Shown here: positions 9,594-20,029 of the stretch, one piece after another | Layout: every line of letters begins with the position of its first letter | How positions within the stretch are numbered: the stretch's first letter is position 1 | Assembly (NCBI GenBank): GCA_001970955.1 | Contig: MPUH01000436.1 | Coordinates: forward strand, 1-54,305 | Source: Stentor coeruleus | Taxonomy: Eukaryota; Ciliophora; Heterotrichea; Heterotrichida; Stentoridae | Direction: 5' to 3' | Length of the DNA: 54,305 nucleotides | Position numbers and translations under genes: made by a program | Notes under the pieces: generated by a model | Seen by the model: the letters and a program-made list of their open reading frames with translations, nothing else | What the model was told of the DNA's origin: nothing | Databases searched by the model: none

Positions 9594-12500
9594 TTAAAAA
9601 ACTCTTGCTCCATATGAGAACTCTAGATCAGCATGTATGATTTTGCTAATTGTATTCGTAACTTCAAGCGTAAACCTTGACATCCCTTCCAAATTAGTCT
9701 CAATATACGATTCATTGAGTTCCTTCTTAAACAGTATAGACGTATTATTTAGCAAAGTCGAAAGCTTGACTAGGTAAAACTTTCCTTTCATGACCTTAAT
9801 ATCACTCATCAGTCTTCTCCATGATATTCCACAAGGGCATCCTTTAGGGTGAGTAGTTCCTTCAGCAAATTCACTACCATGAGGACAATCATCAGCAACA
9901 ATAATAAAAATAGTTCTAGCTATTTTTCTAAATTTCAATTTTGTAGCTGCAAATATTCCATCAATCATAGCTTCTCCATAGTTTCCACCCCCACCCCCAC
10001 AAATTAACCCAGACAAGAATTTTAAAGCTCCATCAGAGCTGCATGATTCCATATTCCCACCAGGACTTGGATACACAATTACAGGGTTTTCACCGTTAAG
10101 ATGGCCATTATCGGGATTATGATCAGTATACCCAACAACACCAAATTTTGTATCCTCTTTGTTTTTCCATTTTTCTATAAGATTTTGAATGACTACTTTT
10201 ACTCCATCTATACAAGATGACATACTCCCTGTATTATCTATGATAAATACGATATCATGTGAGAGGAAATCAGTATGAGAACATATTGGGAACTTGTGAT
10301 CTTTTCTTAACTCACTAATGCTGTGGAAAAGCTGAGATTCACAAAAAATATTTTCATCGTGAGATTCGTGACTACAATAATAGTTGCACTTACTAATTAC
10401 TTCTTGAGCTTTTGGGTTTATTGAAAATAATGGAGCTTCCCATCCTTGAATTCGCCAATATGTGGAGCATTCTAATAAATCGAATTTATCTGATTTTGAG
10501 CCTTTGCTACCTAGGTAACTATCAAGGCTATGCATAGCATAACCTGCATGTGTTAACTGGAAACATTTAGAACTACCTGGGCAAATCATAGGATGTGTAT
10601 GACCTCGACCGTTTCGCTGGCAACAAGATTCGCAGTGCTCTGGCTGACTACTTTCTCCTGCTGTAAATTTGCATATTGTAGACCCAGTTTCGTTATCGAT
10701 TTCTCTTTTGATAGTGCTTTTAGTTGATAAGTAAATGCAGTTATCTTTATTTCTATGAGTTTTTGAACCATGCAGTCCAGCATGATTTACAGGCTTATTG
10801 CAAAATCCAGAGCAATCAGGGCAATGGGCTTCACAAGTATGATCTATAGTTTTTCCACAATTATGTTTGCCATCATGCATGTATTTCCCGACTGGTATTG
10901 TAACAGCACATACTTTCTTCTGTGCTTCTTGCTCAGCATACCTATAAAGTATAGTATTATAAGAATTCGTATATGTTTTTACCGTAAAGGTAAGATTCAA
11001 GTAGCAAATGCCAGGAGAAGTGCACTCATTATAGCAAGGATGCGTATTTCCACATAAGTGTAGCTTAGTTGGAACTTTTGATTTCGGATGAATAACTGTC
11101 TCTGAGCATTTTAAATCATGCATATGATCTGTACTTAAGCACGCATTATCACACAATATACACTTAAGGGGGCATCTTGTTTGACAGCAATCATGCACTT
11201 CATGATCAATTAAAACATCCTTCCTGCATTTATCTTTACAAAAAGCATTCATTTTACAAGATTTGCCGCATTCATGAATAGCTTTACTGCATTTGCACAT
11301 TTCAGAATGATTTGGCTCATAAACACAAGACTGCGGGCAATCAGGGACGCCACAATTTTTCTTGCAAGTGTGCTTTTTAATCGCACAAACATGTCTACTT
11401 TTGTGACCTGCAGGATTTGAGCATTTTTGAGGTACATCTGTGCAGATATCACATTTAAATATGCATTTATGTGTAGTTTCGCATGTACATTCAAAATCAT
11501 GGTTTAGGATTTTAACACAAATATATTCGCATTTTTCACAATTTCTTAAACATATATAATGTTTTTCGGCTATTTTTTCAACTTTGCGTGCGGCATGGGC
11601 CATTTTAACTTGAATTAATTTTTCGAAAGATGCATATTTTATGAATTTTGCTTGCAAAAATTTTAGCATCATTTCCTTTTTTGCAGCAAAAAAGTTTTTT
11701 ATCATTAAATCAAGCTGCTTGTAAAAAGAGTTGTGATTTTCTAAAATCACATTTTCAGGGATTAGTTTTGACACAGCACTTATAAAAGGTATAAGAGGAA
11801 TTTTGAGGTTAAGACTGAATTCTTTAACGCTTAGGCGAATTTCATAGGTTTGTGAGCCTAGTTCGAAAGGGAAACAAAAAGGAATTTCTTCAAGTAAATC
11901 CTTACCGTATAAGGGGTCTTCTAAAACTTTTTTAAATAGTTTTTTTATGTTTTCAGCATATATTTCAAAGGTTCTTTCATCAGTACTATTTTCATCATCA
12001 GAAAAAATTTGAGTTAGAGCCGTCTTGATCAATATCAAAAGTTCTTCTCCTGTTTCAAATCTTGGTTCTTTCTTCAGGTACCCCTCAGCACTTTCCCTAA
12101 CTTCTTCATCAAAGGACTCATTTTCAAAATTATGATAAGGTGTTATAGTATATTCATCATTAAAAAGACGGCTAAGTATGATCTTTCTTTTTTCATCAGC
12201 TTGTTGGCTACTTAAAAAATTTTCGATTTCATTCTGAGCATCACTTCCCTCACCATCACCAACATCTCTAACAGCAATTTCTAAACTGCCTTTGAATAAA
12301 TTAGAGCCTTTAAGCCTATCAATGCTTAATGAAAACTCATCAAAGAGCTCCGCAAAACCTCTGTTTGAGGTTAAATCAGAGTTTAGTATTAAAACATCAG
12401 ACATAGCTGATAAAAATAAGCATAGTTTCATTTCTTCTTGTGAAGTCCTTTCAGTTGAAAACAAACCTTCACAATCAAAAATCACAAAAGGTGAGGAATG

Positions 12501-15359
12501 GACAAAAGCAACACTCATCCAAATGCCTTCAGTACATCTTTGAGCTGCAACATCATACCTTGTACCGAATAATCTGTTTAAAAGATAGCTTTTACCTGAG
12601 CTTTGTCTACCTATAATAGACACAACTCTTATCCCTCTTAGTTTAGGAAGCAGCCATTCTAGATGCCCAACTTTGATATAATTAACACATTCATAAAGGA
12701 ATTTTTTATTGTTTTCAAGTTTACTTGTAAAATCATCAAAATTATCCTCACCATTTTGCAAAGGTACCAAATTTCCGTTTTGGATTGATGCTAAATGGAC
12801 AGGGATTCTTGACAATAAACTATAGAAAAATACTTCTTTGCTAATTTGATTTTCAAAAACCAACCTATCTATAATACTCTTAACAATAACATATTGATAG
12901 CTTTTATTGACAAGGGCTAAACTTTTAACATATTTATTGATTTTAATTTGTTCAGGCTCGTTAAAACAAAGAGCTGCTATTTTCGAAGTACTTTCCCTTA
13001 GCCGACACTGCTCTAAGGGTACACCGAATTTTTTTACTCCCATATGCCATACATCTAAACATGGATTTCCTGTAGCATCAACAGTTTTTGCTGTTGAAAT
13101 TGTCTGTTTACTAGTATATTGCTGAGGTAGAATGAATCCCCAGAAGTTAATTTCTCTTTCAGACGCTATTACAACAAAAGTATGAAATTCAGCACTGTAA
13201 AATTTGAAATGTTTTATAGGTTCTGATAAAGGTATTGAGTGAATAATAGTATAGTTCATATCATAGCAGTCTATTGTAGTTCTGCAAAGGGCAGCAAATA
13301 TTTTTTCATCACTAGAAACTTGCAAATCACAATACATACTTCCGTCAGCAGGGCTTATTGGCTGTAGGGGCTCATCTGTTATAGGACCTTCTGATAATTT
13401 TCTTGGTTTGGTTGCTAAACTCGGAAAAGATTCTTTTATTACTGCATCCATTAAGTAGATATGTCCTAATTGATTGAGAAAGATTAATTTTCTCATACTT
13501 GATGCGTAGTTCATACAGATAATTGATGTGATTTCTGGACTGAAAATAGGAAAATCATTACCTCGATTTATTGCTCCTTTAGAGGCACTACCAGTTTTTA
13601 CTTGCCTTTTGTTTTTAAAAACAATGAAGAACTTGTTTAAAATCGATCCCCAAGCTATCTGAACGTCAGGGTCATCAAAATCTTCAAGCATTTCTTTGTC
13701 AATACGAAAATCACTTGTGGAATTCAGCTTGTAAACATGAGTTTTGCTATCAGTTTCATTCCTCAAAAGGATATAAAGTGATTCCTTACTAAGGCTTATT
13801 ATTTGTGATACCTGCAAATTAGTGTGATTTATTTTGATTGTAGCTAAATTCGATAGGCTACTAATTTCAGCACGGCAATGGGTAATTTCATCTGATTTGG
13901 AAAAAATAATATTTTTTATTTTTATAGATAGCTGCAGCCCAGTCATGCTTTCAAGGAAGTTATTAAATGCAGCCCAAAGATATTGCTCTGTGTCTTTACT
14001 CATTGATTTTAGCTTTTCTTGTATTTTTTTTTGATTTTCACTAAAAAATTCATCTAACGATTTTTTCAGAGAATCATATAACTTATTTTTTTTTAGCATT
14101 TTTTCTAGTATTCCATTTGCTTTTTTAAAATTTCGCATATTTACAAATTCATTATTTATTTCATTCATAATTCTACTAGCGTTCGTGTCAGATAGATAAG
14201 GATTTTTCATAGCTAATTTAGCTAATTTGCTTGAAAAAAGATCGGATATGTCGGTAAGGATGTTTTTGAATAGGGTTTTAAGTTCAGCTGAATATTCTTT
14301 TGATAATCTTGAAAGTTCACTTTGGATAATTGTATAGTCAAGTTTTAAAGTTCCTATAATTTTCTCTATTGAATTTGTTAAGCTTGTAAAAACGCTGTTA
14401 AATGATGAGTCATCGTATTTTTCATCGAAAATTTTCTTAACAAAATCCTCAAAATATTGTATTAGCTTGGGCCTTTCAGAATAATTAGTTTGATTTTCTA
14501 CTATTTTTGTAAATATAAATTTATCATAGAGATCGTGAGTTAAATAAATGCCAGAATCTTCAGTTGTGCAAGGAAATCTGTTAAGATTCTCAAGGCTACT
14601 TTTTTCGACAGTTTTTGTCTCAATTTTGAATTTAACCTTATCAAATTTTTTCTGTTTATAAGGGCTTTCATCAGACCAATTGCTCATTTCCTGGTCAGAC
14701 ACAAAATCTATAACCAAAGGGCAAATGTCACTTAAAATTTTAATCATGAAAATACTTCGGTTATTGCCCATAATCGGCTTTGTTAAAAATAATTCATTAT
14801 TTGTATTAACATAGCAAAATGCTCCTCTATGTGTGCTTTCATCATAATAAAATACTGCTCCTTCATTTATAAAAGGCTTTCCACAATTTTTTCCAAAATA
14901 CTGTTCCAAGCCGAGCCTGCAATAGTTCCGGTCTCCATAAACTGCTATTAAATTAAAACTCTCAGCTATCATTTCTTGAAGTTCATCTATATGATTCAAT
15001 TTCAATGTTGTTTTATATATTGAATATGATTGCGAAGTGTCTAAAAAGCAGTTAATTATATCATAGGGCTTTAATGTGGTTTCATTATCTTCCTCTTGAG
15101 ATTCTATAGGTTCTATGTCTAGTGCTTTTGAGGCTATCTTTGTGCTTCCTGTAGATCCTGTGCCCATTGACTTTTTTTCACTTTTAGTTTCTTGATGAAG
15201 TATGTCTGCAGATTTTTTGGCAGGGAGTGTAGTGTGAGGGGAATTTTTGCTTTGCTTTGATATTTCTGAAACTTTAGATATTTTTGTTGATTTAAATTTT
15301 AATTTTCCTTCTTCAAGTTCTGAAGCTTTCGATTGAGTTTTACCTGCTGATTTCTTCAT
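9594..15359 (-). CDS. Giant GTPase-Zn-VWA protein, paralogue 2 (1921 aa)
   Basis: Tandem paralogue of the downstream gene, on the same strand with a 270-bp gap. ATG is at 15359 and there are no introns. It has the same architecture plus an extra Ser/Lys-rich, probably disordered N-terminus (about 1-95). P-loop GRQSSGKS lies near residue 920, DCEG near 962 and a likely G4 VRD near 1040. The Cys/His-rich region spans about 1271-1633. The VWA domain (about 1700-1900) has DNTGSM, GYTDHN and VADDCPHG as metal-site elements. A landmark just before the G domain, NGNLVPLQNG, has a near-identical counterpart (NGNLVPLYNG) in the neighbour. The two clearly arose by duplication but have diverged strongly outside the G, Cys and VWA regions, so the duplication is not recent. 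The partner and substrate are unknown. Confidence 0.85.
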   Translation of the reverse strand: MKKSAGKTQSKASELEEGKLKFKSTKISKVSEISKQSKNSPHTTLPAKKSADILHQETKSEKKSMGTGSTGSTKIASKALDIEPIESQEEDNETTLKPYDIINCFLDTSQSYSIYKTTLKLNHIDELQEMIAESFNLIAVYGDRNYCRLGLEQYFGKNCGKPFINEGAVFYYDESTHRGAFCYVNTNNELFLTKPIMGNNRSIFMIKILSDICPLVIDFVSDQEMSNWSDESPYKQKKFDKVKFKIETKTVEKSSLENLNRFPCTTEDSGIYLTHDLYDKFIFTKIVENQTNYSERPKLIQYFEDFVKKIFDEKYDDSSFNSVFTSLTNSIEKIIGTLKLDYTIIQSELSRLSKEYSAELKTLFKNILTDISDLFSSKLAKLAMKNPYLSDTNASRIMNEINNEFVNMRNFKKANGILEKMLKKNKLYDSLKKSLDEFFSENQKKIQEKLKSMSKDTEQYLWAAFNNFLESMTGLQLSIKIKNIIFSKSDEITHCRAEISSLSNLATIKINHTNLQVSQIISLSKESLYILLRNETDSKTHVYKLNSTSDFRIDKEMLEDFDDPDVQIAWGSILNKFFIVFKNKRQVKTGSASKGAINRGNDFPIFSPEITSIICMNYASSMRKLIFLNQLGHIYLMDAVIKESFPSLATKPRKLSEGPITDEPLQPISPADGSMYCDLQVSSDEKIFAALCRTTIDCYDMNYTIIHSIPLSEPIKHFKFYSAEFHTFVVIASEREINFWGFILPQQYTSKQTISTAKTVDATGNPCLDVWHMGVKKFGVPLEQCRLRESTSKIAALCFNEPEQIKINKYVKSLALVNKSYQYVIVKSIIDRLVFENQISKEVFFYSLLSRIPVHLASIQNGNLVPLQNGEDNFDDFTSKLENNKKFLYECVNYIKVGHLEWLLPKLRGIRVVSIIGRQSSGKSYLLNRLFGTRYDVAAQRCTEGIWMSVAFVHSSPFVIFDCEGLFSTERTSQEEMKLCLFLSAMSDVLILNSDLTSNRGFAELFDEFSLSIDRLKGSNLFKGSLEIAVRDVGDGEGSDAQNEIENFLSSQQADEKRKIILSRLFNDEYTITPYHNFENESFDEEVRESAEGYLKKEPRFETGEELLILIKTALTQIFSDDENSTDERTFEIYAENIKKLFKKVLEDPLYGKDLLEEIPFCFPFELGSQTYEIRLSVKEFSLNLKIPLIPFISAVSKLIPENVILENHNSFYKQLDLMIKNFFAAKKEMMLKFLQAKFIKYASFEKLIQVKMAHAARKVEKIAEKHYICLRNCEKCEYICVKILNHDFECTCETTHKCIFKCDICTDVPQKCSNPAGHKSRHVCAIKKHTCKKNCGVPDCPQSCVYEPNHSEMCKCSKAIHECGKSCKMNAFCKDKCRKDVLIDHEVHDCCQTRCPLKCILCDNACLSTDHMHDLKCSETVIHPKSKVPTKLHLCGNTHPCYNECTSPGICYLNLTFTVKTYTNSYNTILYRYAEQEAQKKVCAVTIPVGKYMHDGKHNCGKTIDHTCEAHCPDCSGFCNKPVNHAGLHGSKTHRNKDNCIYLSTKSTIKREIDNETGSTICKFTAGESSQPEHCESCCQRNGRGHTHPMICPGSSKCFQLTHAGYAMHSLDSYLGSKGSKSDKFDLLECSTYWRIQGWEAPLFSINPKAQEVISKCNYYCSHESHDENIFCESQLFHSISELRKDHKFPICSHTDFLSHDIVFIIDNTGSMSSCIDGVKVVIQNLIEKWKNKEDTKFGVVGYTDHNPDNGHLNGENPVIVYPSPGGNMESCSSDGALKFLSGLICGGGGGNYGEAMIDGIFAATKLKFRKIARTIFIIVADDCPHGSEFAEGTTHPKGCPCGISWRRLMSDIKVMKGKFYLVKLSTLLNNTSILFKKELNESYIETNLEGMSRFTLEVTNTISKIIHADLEFSYGARVF

Positions 15360-16621
15360 ATAAGAAAAATTATTTTATAGACAAAATGGAAGTTTAAAAT
15401 AGGATAATAAAAAGCTATTGAAGAAAAAGATTTAAGAGCTTTTACAAGTTTTTATGAGCTTTTTTAAGTTTATGAAGCCTTTCAATTGATTTTTGTTAGT
15501 AATCTTGTCTCAAATATTTGATTTTTATTTATTAGAGCAATTCAACTTAACTATGTACTTCAAATAAGCCTAACAAAAATATAGTTAAATTAGTGACTAA
15601 ATCCTCACATATAGATTAGCTAATACTTTATGTTATATATAACAAATACTAAGTAATATTTGAAAAATTGAGTATAAAAAACTAGCAGGCATTTCAGATA
15701 AGCACTATTCTGCCTGAATTATTTCATAGATCAAGTAATCCTTTAAAAAAACAGGCTTTCACTTATTTAAATTGATATGCAAAATAAAAGTGTTGACTTT
15801 TGAATAAATATTTCAACCATTTCCAAATAATCAGAAATTTTGCAATTGATTTTGTATAATTATTATCTTTTCATGCATATGATGGAAAATTACTTTTATA
15901 GCTTGTTCAGTACATTTTACTGCACCTAAAGCTTATTTTAAGCTAAATAAGTCGTAAGACTAATTCTATGAATATGCTATAGTTTGCAACTATGATATTG
16001 AAATAAAATCTCATTGAAAATTCTATATATGAAGCATCTTTTTAGAACATAGTTTAGATGGAATTAAGCAATGCAAAGTCTAAAAATTTGAACCTCATGC
16101 ATTTTTAAAAATATTGAAATTTGCAGCATAAAACTCTAAAAAAATTAGTAAATAAACATAGTTGAGTAACCAATTCTTGATTTCATTTAGTAAATAACTA
16201 TATGTAGCAATTTAGCTGAGTTTTAAATTATTAATCATATTATTTTCTCATGATTTAGTTGTTATAATTATCACTTGGGTAAGCTGAATTTCAAATGTTT
16301 TAGGATGAAAATATTATAGTAATTAAGTCCTCTCATATAAATTCTAGTTCTTAATCTTAATACCTTTAATGCCATTTGAAAATTTTGCTAACACTAGTAA
16401 GATTTAGTCAATAGTTTATTTTAAATATTTAATTTGGTAAATGTTATCAATTCATTTAAAGACATTAAACTAATAATCATATATAACTTTAATGAAAATA
16501 AGAAGGAAACTGATAAATCTTTTATTTTAGATCTCCTATACGATTTTTGCTCTTGAATACTAAATATGCATATTTAATAATTTTTCAAATGCTTCATCTG
16601 AGTAAAACAAATTTAATATTT
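15360..16621. other. Intergenic, nothing recognised
   Basis: About 1.3 kb of AT-rich DNA upstream of the giant GTPase pair. No sustained reading frame, RNA gene or repeat was recognised. Confidence 0.45.
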
Positions 16622-16778
16622 ATGTAATTGAGAGATTTTTTGAAACCCTCGCATAACCTTTTCACTATCTACTTCCATTTCTTCATGTATTTCAGGAAGN
16701 ATGTAATTGAGAGATTTTTTGAAACCCTCGCATAACCTTTTCACTATCTACTTCCATTTCTTCATGTATTTCAGGAAG
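16622..16778. repeat. 78-bp direct duplication around an N
   Basis: Bases 16622-16699 and 16701-16778 are the same sequence, separated by one N at 16700. This is the signature of two contig ends whose overlap was not merged, so the true sequence probably holds one copy. Confidence 0.85.
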
Positions 16779-16942
16779 AACATATTCCTAAGTGAGTTTA
16801 AGTCTTGAAGCAATTTCATATATCTTTTTGATGAGTCATGCTTCAATTGCTTATAAGCTGAAACAAGATTAAGGAAAATAAAACTAGCATAGAGCAATGA
16901 GTCAGAATGATAATTACAAATAAAATTATTATCGACCCACAT
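16748..16942 (-). pseudogene. Small ORF / decayed coding fragment
   Basis: A 64-codon ORF from ATG 16942. In another minus-strand frame across 16630-16830 there is protein-like sequence, LPEIHEEMEVDSEKVMRG, with a stop upstream. The frame crosses the duplicated block at 16622-16778, so the assembly here is unreliable. It may be the remains of one gene. No family was recognised. Confidence 0.2.
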
Positions 16943-17283
16943 TAATTTAATACATTAAAAACATTTAGAGCTATAATATTATTCTATCATTACAACATCA
17001 TAAAGTGAAGCACGCATATAGTCACATCATCAAACATAGCATACATTTTTAGCTTTATTAGTTTATAAAATTATCCTAAAAACACATAAAAAATTACTTA
17101 ACACAAATAATTCTAAATAATTAAACCTTACTCATAGTCCAATAACTAAATCCTATTCCTCCATATTGCAAATAATCTAATCTTTAACCCTTATATGCAC
17201 TATCCTTTCTGCTATTCTTCTCATCCAAACCCATCTTTCTAATCCTTCTTCCAATTCTTCTCATTTAAATATATATAAAAATA
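16943..17283. promoter_or_regulatory. G-poor 5' flank of the secreted-protein gene
   Basis: On the coding strand the 200 bases before ATG 17284 contain many C but very few G and end in an A/T-only run. Similar C-over-G leaders precede several other genes here, so this is probably the promoter and leader. No specific box was identified. Confidence 0.35.
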
Positions 17284-17778
17284 ATGTTTAGCAGGTATTT
17301 GTTCTTAGTCCTTAGCATCTCTTATCTAGCCTTAGCTAAAGCTACCCTTAGTCCTCTAAAAGAAATAAATTATGGAGCTCTCTTTGAAGGCTTCATCCAA
17401 GGTATTCAAATCGACCCCGCAACTCCATCAAATTGTGTTAAATCATATGACTCAGTAAGCACAAGCTATGAACTATTACTTAGTACATTTAGCACGCTAA
17501 CAACAGACGTTTTATTTGATTTTATCTCGAATTTCAACAATTTTGTCAACCAATTTGTCGCTTCTTATAATCTATGCAATTATGTTAATATTGCTGATAA
17601 ATACTTTAAAGATCAAAGGACTGCCTTATTAAACTTCTTGATTAATTCATTTGGTAATTTCCCATCTTTTCTTAAAAGTATCGCTGACTTTCTTAATGCT
17701 GCAGGAACAAATGATTATTATAACATGGGGTATTTCGTAGGAGAGATGATCAGATATGGACTTGGGATAAGTTTATAG
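17284..17778 (+). CDS. Small secreted protein (164 aa)
   Basis: An intact ORF from ATG 17284 to TAG. Residues 1-20 form a clear signal peptide: a short basic start, a hydrophobic core (YLFLVLSISYLALA) and likely cleavage after Ala18 or Ala20. The mature part is about 145 aa, mostly helical, rich in Asn and Phe, with two Cys (in SNCVKSYD and YNLCNYVN) that could form a disulfide. The C-terminus (YNMGYFVGEMIRYGLGI) looks amphipathic. There is no membrane anchor, so it is probably secreted or in vesicle lumen. Function unknown; small secreted families of this type occur in ciliates. Confidence 0.75.
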   Translation: MFSRYLFLVLSISYLALAKATLSPLKEINYGALFEGFIQGIQIDPATPSNCVKSYDSVSTSYELLLSTFSTLTTDVLFDFISNFNNFVNQFVASYNLCNYVNIADKYFKDQRTALLNFLINSFGNFPSFLKSIADFLNAAGTNDYYNMGYFVGEMIRYGLGISL

Positions 17779-18042
17779 TAAAAAATTAGTAATATACTTT
17801 AAGATAAGATATGGTTTATAAAGAAAATCAATAGTTTTATATAGGAATTTAACATTAAGTTTAAAATTTAATTGGAAAGTGCTAGGAAATTAGCAGTTTT
17901 TTATATAGGAATTTTAAATATTCCTTTGTAAAGTTAATACAAGATATGGTACATATTATGCAAAATTTCAGAAAATGGGAAACAGCCATAATAAATTGAT
18001 AATTCTCATAAATATAATCTTGACTATAGTAAATTATTAATC
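17779..18042. other. Short convergent intergenic
   Basis: AT-rich 3' flanks of two converging genes. A short phrase (ttttatataggaattt) occurs twice, near 17833 and 17899. Confidence 0.4.
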
Positions 18043-19038
18043 CTAGTTAATATTCAACTCCCTTGGCAATATTTTACTAAGTTCCTTCGTGTTCTTACAC
18101 TTCTGAAGCAGTGAAGATGATGATTTCTGTACAATAGTCTTATAGTCATTCAAATACGCCTTTATAATCCTCAACTTATCCATAACTTCTTCAAACTTCT
18201 TCCCAACATCTTCATCACCAGGATCCATCTGATACTTTAAATCACTATTATGATTAATCTTAGGTCCATCACCACATCTCATATACAAATTATCAATTGC
18301 CATAAAAATATGTCCGATCTCAACTTGCTTATACACAGTTTTAGCACTGATTTGCTCTGCTAGTTTATTCAAATCTAGTCTTTTCCCTTCAATTTCTTCG
18401 CATTGTTTGCTTTTCTGAGCTATTTCTATATTCAATTGTAAAATTTCATCTTTTTTCCGTTTTTCCAACTGATCTTTTATTGACCTTATCTTTTGATTTT
18501 CCTCTTCTAACTGCTTTTGTTGAAAACGCAACTGGTCATTCGCTAGTCTTAGTTTACCTTCTAATAACAAAATATCATTTATTTCAGTGAATTCTTCTGG
18601 GTTTTTAGCTCGGACATTTTCTAGAAACTCTTCATAAGCTTTCATTGCTGTGACACTTTTTTCTAAAGCTGTAGCTTTTGATTTTAGCTCAGAAACTTTT
18701 TCTTCGAGTTCTTTTTTACGTTTTTCCTTAGCTTCGATTGCCTTTTTCTCTTCAGCGATTCTATTGTTGGCTCTTTGCATTTTGGCTTCGTTTTCGTTGA
18801 TGACTTTTGAAAACTCGACGAATTTCTCTTGTACAGCTAAGTCACGAGCTCTGAGTTCTTCTTCTTTGTTGTTAAACATTTCTAGACGACGTGCTTCTTC
18901 TTCTTTTTGCCTTTCAAAAGCTTCTTGGACTTGGTACATTAGACGACGCTTATCCTAGATGAGGATTACGAGCAGACGAGTCGCTGGAGAAACAGTGTCC
19001 ATTTTCAGTTGCTTGAGGTTGCTGTGGATTCCTTTCAT
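18043..19038 (-). CDS. CCDC42/CFAP73-like axonemal coiled-coil protein
   Basis: Two exons: 18970-19038 and 18043-18954, joined by a 15-nt intron. The product is about 326 aa. Splicing creates SPATRLLDKRRLMYQVQEAF, which matches the conserved N-terminal signature of the CCDC42/CFAP73 (DUF4200, MIA2-related) family; without the intron the ORF would begin inside it at 18939. Residues about 25-235 are almost continuous charged coiled coil, followed by a short globular end. Members sit on the ciliary axoneme (CFAP73 with CFAP100 in the modifier of inner arms complex; CCDC42 in sperm flagella), so a role in cilia is expected. An in-frame Met 12 codons later (MDTVSP) is an alternative start. Confidence 0.85.
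18955..18969 (-). other. 15-nt intron
   Basis: GTAATCCTCATCTAG on the coding strand, phase 0. It fits the consensus of the eight introns in the repeat gene at 46.9-54.1 kb, with A at position 10. Its removal links the upstream ATG exon to the conserved CCDC42-type N-terminus. Confidence 0.85.
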
Positions 19039-20029
19039 ATTATTAGGGAGTTTTGGGATATTTGAAAAGGAGGATGAGTGAAGTTTAAAGGCTATTTCAA
19101 ATTTCTTTATGGTAAATTAACACCAAAGTTAATTAAATCACTAGCTAGATGTTCAGATTCCATTGTTGTGTTAGCATTTTATTAAAAATATAACTATTAT
19201 TATCTACCCATAAAAAATATTTTATGATAGACTTAAAAGGAGTTGAATTAGTCAAATATATTCTAATAGCCTTTACTATAAAACAAAAATTTTAACTATT
19301 ATGTAAGATATTAATCAAAGCACGATTTTATTTATCATGCTTTATTAAAAATAAAACCAATTATGCAACATAAAACTTTTAAGAATCATTCAGCAATAAC
19401 AATTTTGCAAAATAGCTCAAAAACATTATAAGCTACCTGATATATTATTTTCGAAATGATTGATTCAAAAAAAAAAACAGAAAGATTATAATTTACATCT
19501 AAAAATCATAAAATACACTCCAATAGTCTATTAAGCTTTTTATTCAATTAGTCTGACTACTTTTTTGACTATTCTTTTTAATAGGCTTCAAATAATCGTA
19601 CTGTCTATGCTTCCTTCCATTTTCCAAGATATTATTTAATAAAATGTCTACAATTATTTAAAGATAATTTACTCTAATAAAAATGATGCATAATATATCT
19701 TTGTTAAGCTTAAAGTCTACAATATTGATTCCTATAAAATTAAATCTTTTCAACTATTCTTCTATATTATTTACCAAATTAAAGAAATATCCAAATCACA
19801 TCAAATTTTCAACTTTTATAAACTATAGCCAATCATTAAAAATCAAACACAAAAACATCTGATTCATAATTTTCAACTAATTCACCAAAATTATAACATA
19901 AAATCCACAATAAAATTATCAACTCTTCATCAAAAATCTAAAATTTTTCTACAAAACGATTAAATATCTAAAAAATCGCACTTAAATCATTAAAATCTTA
20001 TTAAAATATTTCTCTTATCTGATCTTATA
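19039..20029. other. Intergenic, nothing recognised
   Basis: About 1 kb of AT-rich DNA. No sustained ORF or RNA gene was recognised. Bases 19700-20000 are G-poor on the plus strand. Confidence 0.45.
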
